Below are positions 30,540 through 44,000 of a stretch of 64,000 nucleotides of DNA, piece after piece. Where the stretch lies: NCBI RefSeq assembly GCF_918797505.1, contig NC_092795.1, positions 21,687,131 through 21,751,130 of the forward strand, read 5' to 3'. Made by a program: the position numbers and the translations under genes. Position 1 is the stretch's first letter. Each line of letters starts with the position of its first letter. Under the pieces are notes generated by a model. The model was not told the DNA's origin. It searched no databases and saw nothing but the letters and a program-made list of their open reading frames with translations. The DNA is from Bemisia tabaci (taxonomy: Eukaryota; Arthropoda; Insecta; Hemiptera; Aleyrodidae).

Positions 30540-33090
30540 ATATGAAAAAAAAACCCAATCAGCAATAATCGCTATATTAGGAAATATCCACGGGGAAAAA
30601 TAGCTATTTTTCAAATGTCACTTTGCGTTGTGTCATTGCAAGTGACAAAATCTGATAAGTTGTTACTTCACTTTGAGCCGAAAATAAACTTTTGCATACA
30701 TCGGCGCACATCCTCAAGCATTATACAAATAAAATAAAAGTGAGGATAAAATTTCTCGATTTACTGAAGGTCATGAGTTGCTATTTTGCGATAATTGATG
30801 ATCGGAAGGCGAAGAAAATCCGATGAATTTTGAGTTATAATTACTCTGTAAACTTGTGCTACACAGTATCTGGTTGCGCGTGAATGATTTGCAACGCATT
30901 GCCAATAACTCAATTTGCCGCATTTATGAAGAAACACAGCTCTGCGCGCTACTTGCCCGAAGAATATTTTTTAATATTAAGCATTTTCAGTTGCATTTGG
31001 CGGCATCGTGAGGATTCTGCAAGAATAGTGTAAATATTTACCTGCTTCCGTGTGAGAGAGCTCTGAAATAATTGGCACAAATCGCCAGATTCGCTTTAAT
31101 TCGTGGGCGTTGCGGAAGGTGGGCGTTGCCAGGCTACTTTCTCGGCGTCAGATTGGCTGATCCAGACGACGATAATAAATTATCAACAATTCTGGGATGT
31201 GCAGACCTGAAACTTTCTATTATCAGCCATTTACTATAACAATGATACGAATACAGGTTTTCTGAGTTTAAAATCAGCAATCATTGCATGTTTAAGATGT
31301 TCAACGATAAGCCTATTATATATGAACTTATCAAGATTTGAGACTGATGATTTGACATTTTGAACGGTTTTGCCAACCATTTGTGTAGACTGTGATTGAT
31401 TAGCTACGCCATTCTTGCGATTTTCTATGTATATTAATGTATGATCGTTCCTGTGCAAATCAATTGATGAAATCAAGCCCGAATTCAATGTCCGGTTTAT
31501 GCTGGTTATATATTATACATTTGTCATCAATATATCATAAAATAAATAACAGCTCATCAACCACAAGATATTTTGATTGCGAGAAATATTTGAACCGATG
31601 CGCGCACCCCAGCGTAAACACCGTGGATACAACGAGGCATAATGATATAACTTTTCATTGGTCAACGATGAAACCAGTGCAGTGGCGGAGCGTGATAGAT
31701 CGATTATCGAAACATCCCCACTTGAGGCCGTGGTAAAGAATCGATTACTAAGGTATTCCTGCTTATAGATCCTATTTCATAGGTTCAAACGGCAGATAGG
31801 TCGATATATCGCAAAGCACTGCATTGCAACTAATCAACACCACATTCGAACTATAAAAACATGTCTGAAGAGTTGTCTGGAACGTTTACACATGCACAAG
31901 TCCGTCCCTTGGGCATATTGGTGCGAAAAAGATTCAAACTAACCAACCCGTATTGAAGAAAAACGATGTATTGCGTACAAAAAGAAGAAAAAATAGCAAT
32001 AAAAATTGGCTAAACAAATTATGTGTTTTAAACGGGAAAACAACATGTCACGTTGCGAAAAACTTAGTAAATTTTAGATCATGCTACAACTTAATATTGG
32101 CAACATTGGTAATGCTCTGTGCATTTCAGCAACGTCTTTCGTCCCGGTAAATTCCTGCACATATGCACCTCACAGCGGATACCCGGGGAGTTTTGGAAAT
32201 GACTCCAGGGGCTGAAAATAGCCTTCTATAAATGGCAAGACACGATTCGGTGTTTTGCGTCGGCAGACGAAAGTGATGACGTCAGCCCTCTAGATCGAGA
32301 ACATTCCACCATAATTTCGTCACTGTTTCACGAAGAACTATGTACGTCTTAGACTCTTCTTACGTTCATAATTTTGGTGGTTTTAAAATTGTAGGATATC
32401 GCGAATGGGGAAGTTCAGAGAAGTTCTGTTTATTTTAACAAAGAAGTATCAAAGTCTGACAGCTAAAAACTAAAATATTGCGCCAAAAAAAATAATCTCT
32501 GGTGATGTTCTGTCTTTTGCTTACATAGTAAACAACTAACTCAACTCTGTGACAACTCTGAGCTGAGTTGTAGCTGAAATAATCGTTATCTCGATTTTTT
32601 TCAAAATGATTTTTAATTGTCTTGTCAGTGACTATTCATGAAAAAAAATTGTATAAAAAAAAGCCACATGTCGTATTTGTAACTCATGAGCGGAGTAGAA
32701 GTGTCATTATCGATAATCCAATAAATTGATGTAACGTCTGATAACAGAAGTGTATATTATGGGGGGTTTAGAGAGGGGGGAGGCGGTCTGATTTGGAGTT
32801 GGACCTCATCCCCGGTACCAGAGAAGATCTTCCTAAAAAGGGGCATTTCCCGCGTTTTTATTTTAATTTTTATTTGAGGATTATTTTTTATATTTTTCAT
32901 CCAAATTCGAGGACAAAACTTAGGATTTACAATTCTCAAACTTTATAAAAAAAACCGTCTCCTAAATTTTGAGGGTTTGCAATCATGCTAATACAAGAAC
33001 TTTTAAAATCTGACCGTCCTCTCGACTAAAGTGTCGGTTTAATTGTCAGACTTTGAGAGATCATTCTCTTGCCTTTGAGCTGTATTTCAC
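30540..33090. other. No gene seen
   Basis: Short frames only (for example 31437-31736 plus, 31234-31488 minus), unrecognised and overlapping on opposite strands. 31728-31752 holds the inverted family E piece GTAAAGAATCGATTACTAAG. 32759-32830 is G-rich. Confidence 0.4.
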
Positions 33091-33093
33091 GAA

Positions 33094-33145
33094 GAACTTT
33101 CTAATCTAGATCTTATGAGGAACTTCCTAATCTAGATCTTGTCCC
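33094..33145. repeat. 26-bp tandem duplication
   Basis: GAACTTTCTAATCTAGATCT at 33094 is repeated as GAACTTCCTAATCTAGATCT at 33120. Confidence 0.7.
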
Positions 33146-33149
33146 CTAG

Positions 33150-34970
33150 GGTAGTGCCTTCCTCAAAAAAATTATCTTAATCTTGTTTATAAAGCACGAA
33201 ATCGATCGGGACGATTTAATAAGAATTGGAACATTTTGCTCAATTTGTCAACATCGCAATGAGCGCACGAGCATGAGCTATCGAGCTCATGACACAAGTA
33301 ATCATAGCCGGGGCAGATTAGATACTCTGGCTCGGGCCCAAACCCGATCAAAATTAAGGTTCAAGACTCAATATCGTAATGAATAAAATTTGTGAGTGAC
33401 TGCATGCGCATCTGCTTCCCTGCCGCCGCGCCGCGCGCCGTATTTACATCTTCGGGCTTTTGTCCTTTTATATCTCAAAGTACTTTTTTATTAATCCCTA
33501 ACACTATATTTTAGATTTGAATAAACATTTCATGCATGATTTTTTTCAACGATTGGCCTATTCGTGTTAAAAAAGAATTCTGCGTACATGTCTACGTAGG
33601 ACAGATATTGAAAAGCATCGTCAATCCTAGTGTGATTCATAGAAAAATCATTCCATGAAAGTGCTAATTTTTTTGACACGTTTGCGAGTTTTTTTTAGAG
33701 GACGAGGAGGAAGGACCGTTTAAATTCCGTCAGCTTGTTGCCAAAAGTGAAATTTTGTTCTTGATGGCCGAATTTATCTATGTGACATTCGTTAACGTTG
33801 GTTTCTTTCGCAAGAGAGCAGTTTAAATTGCCCGATTCTAATCTAAATAAACGCCAATTTCTCATTTATGAATTTATTTTTGATTATATCCCCGACCCGT
33901 CTCTGGTAAGTGATCCCCACGAGAAGTTAGTTTCGTGAATAAGTCATTCCTCAAAATAAAAAAAAATATGACAGTTTTCAGATGTACTCAGTCGTTTCCG
34001 AAAAATTCAAATCGGCAGATTTTCTTCAGAACATCCCATGTAGCGATTGGTATCGGTATTCAATATTTATTTTACATCATTATGCTTTAAGGGAAAAGAC
34101 TTTGAAAATGAGCCACATATTTTAAAAACATTTTTCAGAAGTAGGTACGGAGGAGAAGAAGCAAGTAATGGGAAAAACTATTTTATCATCAAAGAGCATT
34201 TTATAATTATGAATCCGACTGAACCACAAATATCAGAGAAAATTCTGTCCTGTTCTGTTATTTTCATCCATTCAATGTTCTCGCAAAAGGTCTTTATACA
34301 AAATCCTAACGTCTAATTAAAGGAATAGTATGTAACCGTCACATCTTCAAGAAAATTCGAAAAATGTATCCATTCTCACGGGAGGGACAATTAAATATGA
34401 GATAAGTAAAAAAAGAGGTTCGAACTTAGTTAAATTTATTCTGAAAAAGGATCGGAAGGATGAAACCCGTGGCTTTTTACTCCTAAAACGATTTTTATGA
34501 TGATTATCTAATAATAATGTACAAAAGAAGTTGGTGACCCCGGTGCAGCATAGTTGGATTCGAACAGAAACTATTCGCGCGTGTAGGATATTTTGTTGCC
34601 TATATTTTCATTTTGAAGGAGCTTTAATGCTACCAGGCTTTTCTACCGAGTTGCTTGTGGGGCAGATTCCTCCTAACAAGATCATCGATTTTTTTTGCTC
34701 GTTTTCTCTTTTTCTTATCATATTCCATCAATTTCTAAGAGTAAGCAATCAATTGCCTCTTTGTTTGCTTTCCTTAATCTCCTTTCTCTCCTTACTCTTT
34801 TAAAAATATTTATATAGTATGTCACTGAGAACTATATAACAAGACTTCTTGAATAACTTACCAATGACTTACCAAAGACCTCCTTAACCAATGACTCCCG
34901 TGTTGTGTTAAACCATTACGCCATCGATAGCACAGATGAGCGAAACGCTGCCTTCATGGATTATTTTTTT
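33150..34970. other. No gene seen
   Basis: The plus frames at 34047-34316 and 34531-34803 have no recognised domain; the second ends in a Leu/Ile/Phe-rich tail. No TIR or tandem repeat was noticed. Confidence 0.4.
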
Positions 34971-34974
34971 TTTC

Positions 34975-35230
34975 TCGGATGGAGCCTGGAGGACAAGGCG
35001 CATAAGTAAAGTTTTTTTTGAAAAAAAAAAATGAGATATTGATGATTTAAAGTGAAACTAGTCTTAATGCATGTTCTGTGAAAAAATCTTTCCCAAATTT
35101 CAATTTTGAAGCATCCAAAAGTTAGTTTAAACATTCTTTCCGCCGAAAGGATCCATTTAATTTCGAAACTTGAAACACGTAATTCTCGAGGTAGCAAAAA
35201 CTGCACTTACGCGCCTTGTCCTCCAGCTCT
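34975..35230. mobile_element. TIR element, family D, copy 2
   Basis: Left GCCTGGAGGACAAGGCGCAT and right GCGCCTTGTCCTCCAGC are inverted. Internal blocks AAGCATCCAAAAGTTAGTTT and AAAGGATCCATTTAATTTCG match copy 1 at 21196-21431 in the same order and orientation. The minus frame 34961-35206 overlapping it is not a gene. Confidence 0.7.
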
Positions 35231-35878
35231 TCAAATTGGGTGATGACGAACGTCTATGCAAAAAAATGTATAGGTATCAATAAAAAGCTGCGAAAATTCC
35301 AAATTGACCTTCTGGACCAGGACATGGACGTAATCTTACGTCGAAATAAAAATTGCATGGCGTAAACAAAAAGTTAAAAACAGCGAGGGAGAACGCCTCC
35401 TCTCCATTCCAATTAGGACGTCCCTGAAAAAACGGAAGCTAAACGTCGAAATTTGGCCGACTGATCTGCCAGGAGGAGCACGGAAAAATTGGCAACTCAA
35501 ATTTAAGGTCTAGTTTGCGAAAACAAAAGATAAGAACATTGTTCGATGCCGTGCTCACAAACTTGCAGTTGAAAATGTGAAATCGAGCTGAAATTGAAGG
35601 TCTTTGTCTCTGATGAAGTGACAAGAGCTTCAATCGCTCGGAACAAATGATGCAAGGTTGTCATCTGTCTTCTATGAAAATAAACGTCACCCACAGTAGT
35701 TTTGAATTCGTGATAAAAAGTGAGGGTCTCACTCTCGTATACATCCCCAGGGCACCTTTTGGAAAGAAAAAGTTGCTTCTATTTAATGCGTTGTGGAACT
35801 AGAAAACGTGCACACCTCATAATTTCGATGTTTCACAATTTCCGTTCTTTTCTCTTTCGATGAAAAACACCGGCAAAA
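35231..35878. other. No gene seen
   Basis: Two overlapping minus frames (35439-35633, 35503-35694) of about 63 codons have no recognisable family. Confidence 0.35.
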
Positions 35879-36443
35879 CTTCTGTCAATGAAATAAATGC
35901 GAGAGAAAATTAGCCAACGTGAAATATAGTTAGGTTCATCCCGATTAAATCCATTTAAGTCATCATACTGTGATAGTTTTTAGACCATACCTGCCATCTT
36001 GGATTTTTGAATTTGACTAAAAATTCGAGATTTCATTGAAAAAATACCCCTCGATACATATGAACCGAGATAGCATTTACCAGCCAAATTTACAAAAAGA
36101 CAAAACATTTCAAGGAGAACTTCCAGAAAAACAACTCGATGAGTTTACAAGGAAGAATAATACTTAAAAAGTAATACCGGAACATTGGAACAAAATATAT
36201 TTCTGTTGTAATTTAATATGTCCGAATTTTACGATTCTGATCGGCCACAAAGCTCGGGAACCAATCGCAACGGAGTCAGGGTTGGGTTAAGTTAGGTTAC
36301 GCAACTAAACTAACTCAGCGGCGAAGCGAGAAGTATCACCCGAATTGAGGGCGCCCCAATCCTGATTTTGTACACTGTGTTTACAACTTCAGTAGAACTT
36401 TTTAGGCTCTATTTTAGTGCACTATAGGCAGCCATGCATGCTC

Positions 36444-36484
36444 TGTCATAGTAGTGTTTCTTTTCGAGAAACACTACTATGACA
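36444..36484. repeat. Perfect 18-bp hairpin with 5-nt loop
   Basis: TGTCATAGTAGTGTTTCT pairs exactly with AGAAACACTACTATGACA around TTTCG. It starts 10 bases after the inner end of the left long arm. It is not mirrored next to the right arm. It could be a tiny foldback insertion. Confidence 0.8.
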
Positions 36485-36958
36485 TTTCACCGTGTCAACG
36501 CATTATATATATGTTTGTCTCATATATTTTCCCTCGATATTTTCTATGTTTGTCTCATTATATTAATCAGCAATAAAATAATTTCGCTCTTGCAGTGCAT
36601 CAATTAAATTTTTAGTTTCACATTAAACGAGAATTGTCTCTGAAGAAGTGGATGACGTCATCCACCGGAATCCGATGAAATATTCGATAGGAATAATCAA
36701 CAACATTAAACATTTTGGCATTTTGGGCTCTATTAATCCTTGAATTTCGTAAATCCATACTATTGGATGTTTTTGGCAATTTTGGGAGCCCACATTTTGT
36801 GGTAAACGTGTGTTCTCGACATAAATAGCAAGTAGAATGTAGAAGCATTAGGTGATCGAAACGGAAATTGCTTACAAAATTAACGTCAAACGCCGTCTCG
36901 AAATCTTCTTTTAAGATCATTCAGTTTATTTTTCTCTCTTAAAAAACTAACTAGTGTA

Positions 36959-37183
36959 GTCAATCGGTGTAACATTGAGCCAGCTAATACAACATTGGGC
37001 CACTCGGGGAAATCACTTCAAATGCCTGTTTCTTCTTCTCCCTTGGAAGTTTTGCCAACTTCTTCTTGTTGTTGGAAGCCCTGTATCCTCTTGTTACTTT
37101 TTTGATCAACAGTTGGTAGTGCTACATGATTTCCCAAAGTGGTCCAATGTTGTACTAGCTGGTCCAATGTTACACCAATTGAC
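36959..37183. mobile_element. 225-bp TIR element nested between the long arms
   Basis: Left GTCAATCGGTGTAACATTGA and right CCAATGTTACACCAATTGAC are inverted, and pairing extends about 55 bases (ACAACATTGGGCCACTC / AAGTGGTCCAATGTTGT). The flanks carry GTA on both sides (36956-36958 and 37184-37186), a possible 3-bp TSD. The plus frame 36975-37220 crossing it is a by-product. Confidence 0.75.
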
Positions 37184-38646
37184 GTATCATCTTGCTAAAA
37201 AAAAATTGTGTTCCTCATAGAACTTAATTGTCACCTAAACGCGTGCGCGTGGTTGTGTTTAAAAGTTCTCCAAGAGCGTACACAATTCAGAGTAAAGAAA
37301 TATTCTATGGACATTCAACCGATTCATCGCACACTTTTGCTGATAAGCTTTGCCTTAGTGTTGATAGTGAAAGTTCGAGTTCATTCTTGCTGGGATGCTC
37401 TTATGTTGAGCGTAAATAATGGTGACGGCTAGGCAAGCGATCTTAAGGTTAAACTATGAAGCCTGAAGGAAAAGCAAGTCACTGAGGCAGAGATGGAAAT
37501 TCCTTGGTTGCCGGTTGACCGGAAACACCGGTCATCTCCACCGGAAAAGCGGACGGGAAAACGGGCACCCGGCAACGAGGCGAGGAACTGCACCTTGACG
37601 CGGCAGCAACTGACCCAAAAAAATAAATCATCGTTTTTATGAATCTGGTCCGTTTTGAAAAACAAAATATAGAGTTTTGCCAAACGGCCGCGTCTATTTC
37701 CATCCGAACACTGAAAACGCGGACCTTGGTGCTGCGTCGTCTGCTCCCCCTGCCCGCCGCCAGAGGTCGCTGTCGAGGGGGTGAGAGGGAAGGAAGGAGG
37801 AAAACGTTGAGAATATTAATTGTCTGTTTTTACTCACACCTATAATAAGTATCAACCCCACACTTTCCGCGCACCTTGTCACAGTGGCTGCGGAGTCTTA
37901 ATTCAGGGGCACCATATCCGTGGTATCTCCAAGGCCCCTCAACAGGTGTTCCCTGTGTTGCAGTTTTTGAGACAAAAATATAATTTTATTATTTTTGTCC
38001 GTGTATGAAAACTCACAAAGATACCTATTAATCGTTCCATGTTGATCAAAAGCACGACTTTGGCATGCTTGCGTTACCATGTTGATCGATCTACAAATTC
38101 AAAATTACCTGTAAAGACGTTAATAGCCTGAGTCGCTGAATGTCTCAAAATTATAATAACTAACTAACTACAAACCAGGTATGCGTATGAAACCGTGTAT
38201 TATTTAAGGCAAACGTATATGGGCATACCGACGGTGAAACTGGAAAAATGCGTACCTCGGTTGTGATGTTTCAAAATCTCCGCTCCTATTTCATTTCACA
38301 AAAAGAGACCGAACCAACATCATGGCTTGAAGTTTTCACAGAATATTCTTTTTAGGAAGAAGATAATCACTGGAATTTTCAAAAAATGACGTTTTTATTT
38401 TGGAAGTATGACCCAGGTTTTGTATATTAGGGTAGACCGGGGAGGTAAGCAAGGGAAGGGGCAATGAGCTAAATTTGGAATTCCCGCCAAGCCGTGGCAA
38501 GAAATTGAACTGAAAAAGAGGCACGCTAAATAATTAATTGAGAATAAGCTATCTTGTAAAATTACTCACGTTTCTCGGAAAATCTAGATTTTATTATAAG
38601 AAATTTGGCAACATCACATTGACCATGAGCTGTTTTTTTACAGCAT
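37184..38646. other. Interior of the long-armed structure, no gene recognised
   Basis: Short frames on both strands around 37208-38080 have no recognised domain and none spans the interior, so there is no intact transposase. 37694-37845 is locally GC-rich. 38227-38345 is a family A piece. Confidence 0.4.
38227..38345. repeat. Family A fragment, reverse orientation
   Basis: CGACGGTGAAACTGGAAAAA, TGCGTACCTCGGTTGTGATG, TTTCAAAATCTCCGCTCC and ACCGAACCAACATCATGGCT follow one another, the reverse complement order of the right half of 4011-4262. Confidence 0.65.
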
Positions 38647-39200
38647 GGCTGCCTATACATATGTATTAAGATAGAGTCTAAAAAGTTCTACTGATCGAAG
38701 TTGTAGACACAGTACACAAAATCAGGATTGGGGCGCCTTCAATTCGGGTGATACTTCTCGCTTCGCCGCTGAGTTAGTTTAGTTGCGTAACCTAACTTAA
38801 CCCAACCCTGACTCCGTTGCGATCGGTTCCCGAGCTTTGTGGCCGATCAGAGTCGTAAAATTCGGACATATTAAATTACAGCAGAGACATATTTTGTTCC
38901 AATGTTCCGGTATTACTTTTTTTCTTCCTTGTAAACTCATCGAATTGTTTTTCTGGAAGTTCTTCTTGAAATGTTTTGTCTTTTTGTAAATTTGGCTGGT
39001 AAATGCTGTCTCGGTTTATATGTATCGAGGGGTATTTTTTCAATGGAATCTCGAATTTTTAGTCAAATTCAAAAATCCAAGATGGCAGGTATGGTCTAAA
39101 AACTATCACAGTATGATGACTTAAATGGATTTAATCGGGATCAACCTAGCTATATTTCACGTTGGCTAATTTTCTCTCGCATTTATTTCATTAACAGAAG

Positions 39201-40820
39201 ACTGAGTAACAGAACGCTTGGAAACTTTCTGTAACCATCTTTCCGATTATGAAGAATACCCTCACAAAATACCGCGTTATAGAATGTATCTTAGTTTTCT
39301 GTTAAAAAAATGAGATAACAAATAAGAGTTTCTTCAACCAGCAAGAATTGAGAATTCACAAAAATTTTATGAACGAAAAACACAGAAATCTTTTCTTTCC
39401 CAGTGAGTTTTGGTCTTTTACAAAGAGTTTGGCGTGTTTTATAAATGACTGTTCAACGAGGAAATACGCCTCGAAGTGCTAAAATTCTTATCCAAACTGT
39501 AGATCCATTTTGGAGACGTCATAAAGTCTGAGAGCATGTCCACCTGTCGTCCCTCGAATCACCTCGGCGAGTCTGGTGACGTCATTTCCGGGAAGGTGTG
39601 GAAAGCGCCCGCTCTGGCGACATTTCAGCGTCAAAATCTCTGATATTACCTTCAACGCCTCAGAGGCAGAGCTGGCATATACAAAGAAAAAGACGCGTGA
39701 CTTTAACCCGCAGTCAGTTTTAACGCTATAAACAACGGAAATAGTGTAATTTTACAATTTAAGTGCAATATATTAATGGCCAAACTGGCAGGCCATTTAG
39801 AGAGGACTAAATTAGGAATTCTGTAAGAATGATTTCTGCTTAAAGATCCATTTTCTACTTGGTGGTGCCATTGTTATGACAATTTTTTCATTCAAAATGA
39901 AAAATTATATTTATAAAGTTGTAATTGGGTTTGAAAATTATGTTTCCAAAATTTTACGAGGGTTTACATTAACCCTTGGGCTACATAGCCTTCTTTTCAA
40001 TGCGAGTTTTCTCATAATTTAGCGAAGTATGCTAAGACAGTTGGCGTTTGCTAATACAATTGGGTAAAAACTTGTTCAAGGTTTGAAATCTAGTGCATGT
40101 ATATAGTGAGTCAAGTTGTTCGCAGAATTACATTGGCTCTTACTGATTTCTCTATGTTAGAGGATTTTCATCCCGCAGACTGCTGTTTAGTGTCTCTTTT
40201 CCCTTCAAAAATCCTGACTCCTTGTCATAATTGTCAGTTTTACATCTACTTTTAACAATCGTTGATACTCCACAGGAAAATAGCGCCAAGACCTTCCTAC
40301 GGTGCCACAGGCGAGTCTGCACTCTCGAAAACTCAAACTGCTAGAAGTGCAAGTGACATAAAGCAAATGCAAACTTAAAATTCGAATGAGGTATATATAA
40401 ATGAAATCTAAGAATCGGACGGTGGATTAAAATTCACCACCGTACTTTACACTTTCCGTAATTTAAATGAAGCCCATTTTATGTGAAGGAAAAGAATTTT
40501 AAATTCAGAGGCAGAGAAGGAAAACGTACTTGAGGTAAAATTTAACAACCTAATGGTGGTGATTCCAATTCTTTATAGTTCTTACGTAGTATGAAATGCG
40601 CATGAATGAGCGGTAACATTGTAATGGGAAATTTTGTTTGTGATGCAGCTCCCGGTGTTAAATTTTCCTTCAGTTGAGCGGGTAGGCAACATTCGCTCTC
40701 AAGAGTTTGTATAGTGGTATCAGAACCTTTGGTCTTGTTTGAGCGCGTTACCAGCGCTTTTACTCTTCTACCTACAAAAAGTAAAGAGAAGAGAATGTAC
40801 TACAATAATTTTACATTCAT
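39201..40820. other. No gene seen
   Basis: There are no open frames of note and no inverted-repeat element. Confidence 0.45.
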
Positions 40821-40827
40821 TCCGGAC

Positions 40828-41010
40828 CCTTTTTCTTCCTCCTCTTCCTCCACCTCTTCTTCCTCTTTTCCCTCCTTTTATTCAATTTATTTTTCTCTCC
40901 TTCAGTATCTTCTTCCTCTCCTTTTTTTATCTTCCTCTTCTTCCGCTCCTTTCTCTTCTTTCCCTTGTACAGCTATTCCTCTCTTTCTGGTTCTTTCTGT
41001 CCTGCTCTTC
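40828..41010. repeat. CTT/TTCC-rich low-complexity block
   Basis: Runs of TTCCTC, CTTCTT and related pyrimidine words extend for about 180 bases. The Ser/Leu/Phe-rich frames at 40714-41013 and 40739-41209 arise from this bias and are not supported as genes. Confidence 0.7.
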
Positions 41011-44000
41011 TAAGTTTTTGAAACCCCCTAAACTGATGCTTTATTTTTTTATATGCAATACGATTTTCATTGATGATTCTTTTTTTTTTAAAAAAAATAA
41101 AATCGTAAATGTATTTATTTTGTTGTTATCATTGAGCTGTGTTCAGCATCTAAATGTAGGTGACTTTCATAATGTAACCGTACAATTTCACCAGAATACG
41201 TTGTTTTAAAATTAATTTTTATCGCTTGCCCATCTCGTGCAAAACGGAAGTGGCAATAATGCGTCACTGATGGAAAGATGTATGAAGCAGTGAGCACTCT
41301 CCACCATTATGGTTTTATGTATTCGTAAAAGCAATTAAGCACTACAATGAAAGTCGTTACCAATCTTACAAAGTTCAGAGGCTCAATCTAAAGATTCGGT
41401 ACAAGTTAAGAAAACCCCGTTTCGCATTAAATCTCAAGGTTAAGCATCGTTACGCCTTGCCTCTCACATAAATATTCATCTCATTTCCGCGGATTTTATT
41501 GACTAATTAATGGTGTATATCAGGGTTTAAATACGCAGTAATTTGCTAAAGCACTTACTTTCCGAAGTTAGTGGAAATGAAAATTTACAATAAACTACAA
41601 AGTGTCCATTCCGTTAATCGCGATTTTACCTGAAACACTTTTAAAGCGTAGCACCATAAATTCCAAAGTTGTTATTATCACTATCTTATTAAAATTGCAA
41701 GCCCGTCATTTAAGTACCTACACTTTTTCCTTTCTGAGATATATTTACTGACATACAAAATTATTGATATTTTAGCGCAACTCATAAAACCAACAGAGAA
41801 GCAATGTGAATTGAGTTAATATTCAGAAGCTAATGTTTTCGAAAAAATATGTGTGTGATGATTCTTACAACGCATAAGCTAGATGACGAAATGTTTTATT
41901 ATATTTTATTATTTCTACACGACAGTAAAAGTCTACTTTTTTGGAAAAATTCAAAAAAATAGCAGAAGTTTTGTTAACTAAAAAAGTAGGTAATTATTCA
42001 AGAGCACGATGACCTCGCAAACAAGACCGCGATGCTCTAAGTATAGAGTATGAATGGGCCTGTTCTTTAGCTAATTTGAATTCTTAAATCCCTCAAATAC
42101 TCTTTCCTGTTGAGATTATTCTGAACTCTTTCTTTTTCAATATTTATTTTCTTTTTTGAGAAACTATACAGGCAAAAAAATGTAATCCTGTCTCAATAAA
42201 AAATTAATTTAATTGAATTTTTTAAAGTAGAGCTGCTCTTAACATGCAGATTGTAGCTGAGAGCTGGAAGTATAAGTACATATTTTTGATCACGAAAACA
42301 AACAGGCCTCTGTGTCCTTTTTGCTAATGAATTAGAGATATTTTCGCAGGCGTTTTGCTTCTTGATTCATCCCTCCAAGTTGTTAACGGATCTGCTTTGG
42401 TGCATTCTTAAAGTTCTGCTCTTGCAAATGAAAGACACAAGTTTTGCAAAGTGACGGAGTAAACATTCTGAAATGGAAACTTTAAGACGATGCATGATTT
42501 CGTCCTCTACTCATGACAGTTAAAAATCTTGGAGGAAGTAAAAATAAAAGGGAGATTCTATTAATACGATTGTTGATGGAACACGACTAATTCTGACTGA
42601 CGAATTCTACTATTTTTATTATCTTGTCCGCTTTTCCGGCCGATTTCACCGCAACAACAAGAACGGAAGCAAGACGTGTTAACATTCTGGATTTTGACGC
42701 GCTAGAAGTGCTCATACTTCTTTGTGACGTGGATCCTATCCCACGTTTGATGACGTCACATAGCCGTGAGAGTGTTTTTGCATAATAGCCAAATGGATGA
42801 ATAATAGAAATCTGTTTTTGTTGATAAATTAATTGGGGGAAATATTTGCTCACCATGAGAAGTAATGTTCTCTCTCTTCTTCTCTTTATTTACGTCCAAG
42901 TTTTTATGAGTTAAGCTCAAAAAATGTGGTTTTTTTCACTAACGCTGTTTTGATGTGAGAAGTTGCGGTAATTACTATCATGCGCAATGCGCATCGCCCA
43001 TAGTTTGGTATTCAGTGAAGTGTAAAGTGTGAACTACAACATCATATCAACATCATAAAATCGTAAATGCCCATATGTAACGCTCACCGTTCAACTTACG
43101 TAGGAATTGTAATTTTCCTCCCCAAAGCTTTTTTTTCCCGAAAGTTTATTGTTTTGCAGACATGTACAAATTCTTCATTGTGGCTACCAGGCCCGTTTAT
43201 ATTGTGCTCATCAGGGAAGTAGCCGGTGATTGCAAAAATTCAAAATGTTGAACGATCTTTCGAAAGCTGAATGCATTGTTACATTCCTAAAACTAAGCAA
43301 CCCTCAAAAAGAGAATAAGGATTTCAAGATCCTGACATCTTGCGTATTTGCATCCCCCGCTTTAGAAACAGGAGAAACGTTTTTGTTTAGATACATTACT
43401 GTAAAATTTGGTCCATCAATATCATCTCATCAGCCCGTATGATACAGGAGTCAACATTTTAAGGTCGTTTTTAGTAGTTTCTTACACACTTCATCGATTT
43501 GTTGTTTGGAGAAAGTTTGTAAAAACGATTCCAACGTAGGTATGCAAAAATTCCAGGGGGCTTTTTTCCCGGTAGAAGTACAGTTTTATGGCATTTCCGC
43601 ACCGATTAGGACAAGCATGAAAACGCCAAGCAAGTCTATTTGTAGCGGGTAATGGTCAATGGGCCGTATTTAGAACAATAATGTGTGAAGTTGACGCGAC
43701 AGTGATGATACATTAGGATTAATAATGGCTGGGTGTTTCGTGCAGTTCAGAGTGATTTTCTTGAACTTGAGTGGATTGATTTTGGCGGTCAACCAAAATT
43801 AGTTTAGCTTAAAATATGGGCCAGGAGGCGGACTGCAACATGTCGCGCTGCCTACAGGAGGGTCGAATGAATCAGTAGTTTAACCGACGCGCGGTAGGTG
43901 GCGATAGATGAACCCCTCCGTTAACTTCATCGAATGAATATAAGTCTTCTTAATCTTCAAATACGTTCTTTTTCTTTTTTCTTTAAATCGCATTTCGAAT

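Larger units (their letters stand above)
35879..39200. mobile_element. Long-armed inverted structure, 3.3 kb
   Basis: Two arms of about 555 bp (35879-36434 and 38647-39200) are reverse complements with high identity around about 2.2 kb. Outer ends are TTCTGTCAATGAAAT on the left and ATTTCATTAACAGAA on the right. Examples of pairing are CATCCCGATTAAATCC / GGATTTAATCGGGATC and GGCAGCCATGCATG / CAGCATGGCTGCC. The right arm has extra bases at two places near its inner end (around 38664-38700). It may be one transposon with very long TIRs or two copies of one element in opposite orientation. No transposase was recognised inside, and the outer flanks show no clear TSD. Confidence 0.75.

Noticed and set aside
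36959..37220. 81-residue plus frame as a gene inside the long-armed structure
   Set aside because: It is read through the two arms of a TIR element, which explains the reading.
40714..41209. Ser- and Leu/Phe-rich frames of 99 and 156 residues that could look like a membrane protein
   Set aside because: The hydrophobicity comes from CTT/TTCC repeats and T runs; no start context, splice sites or family resemblance.
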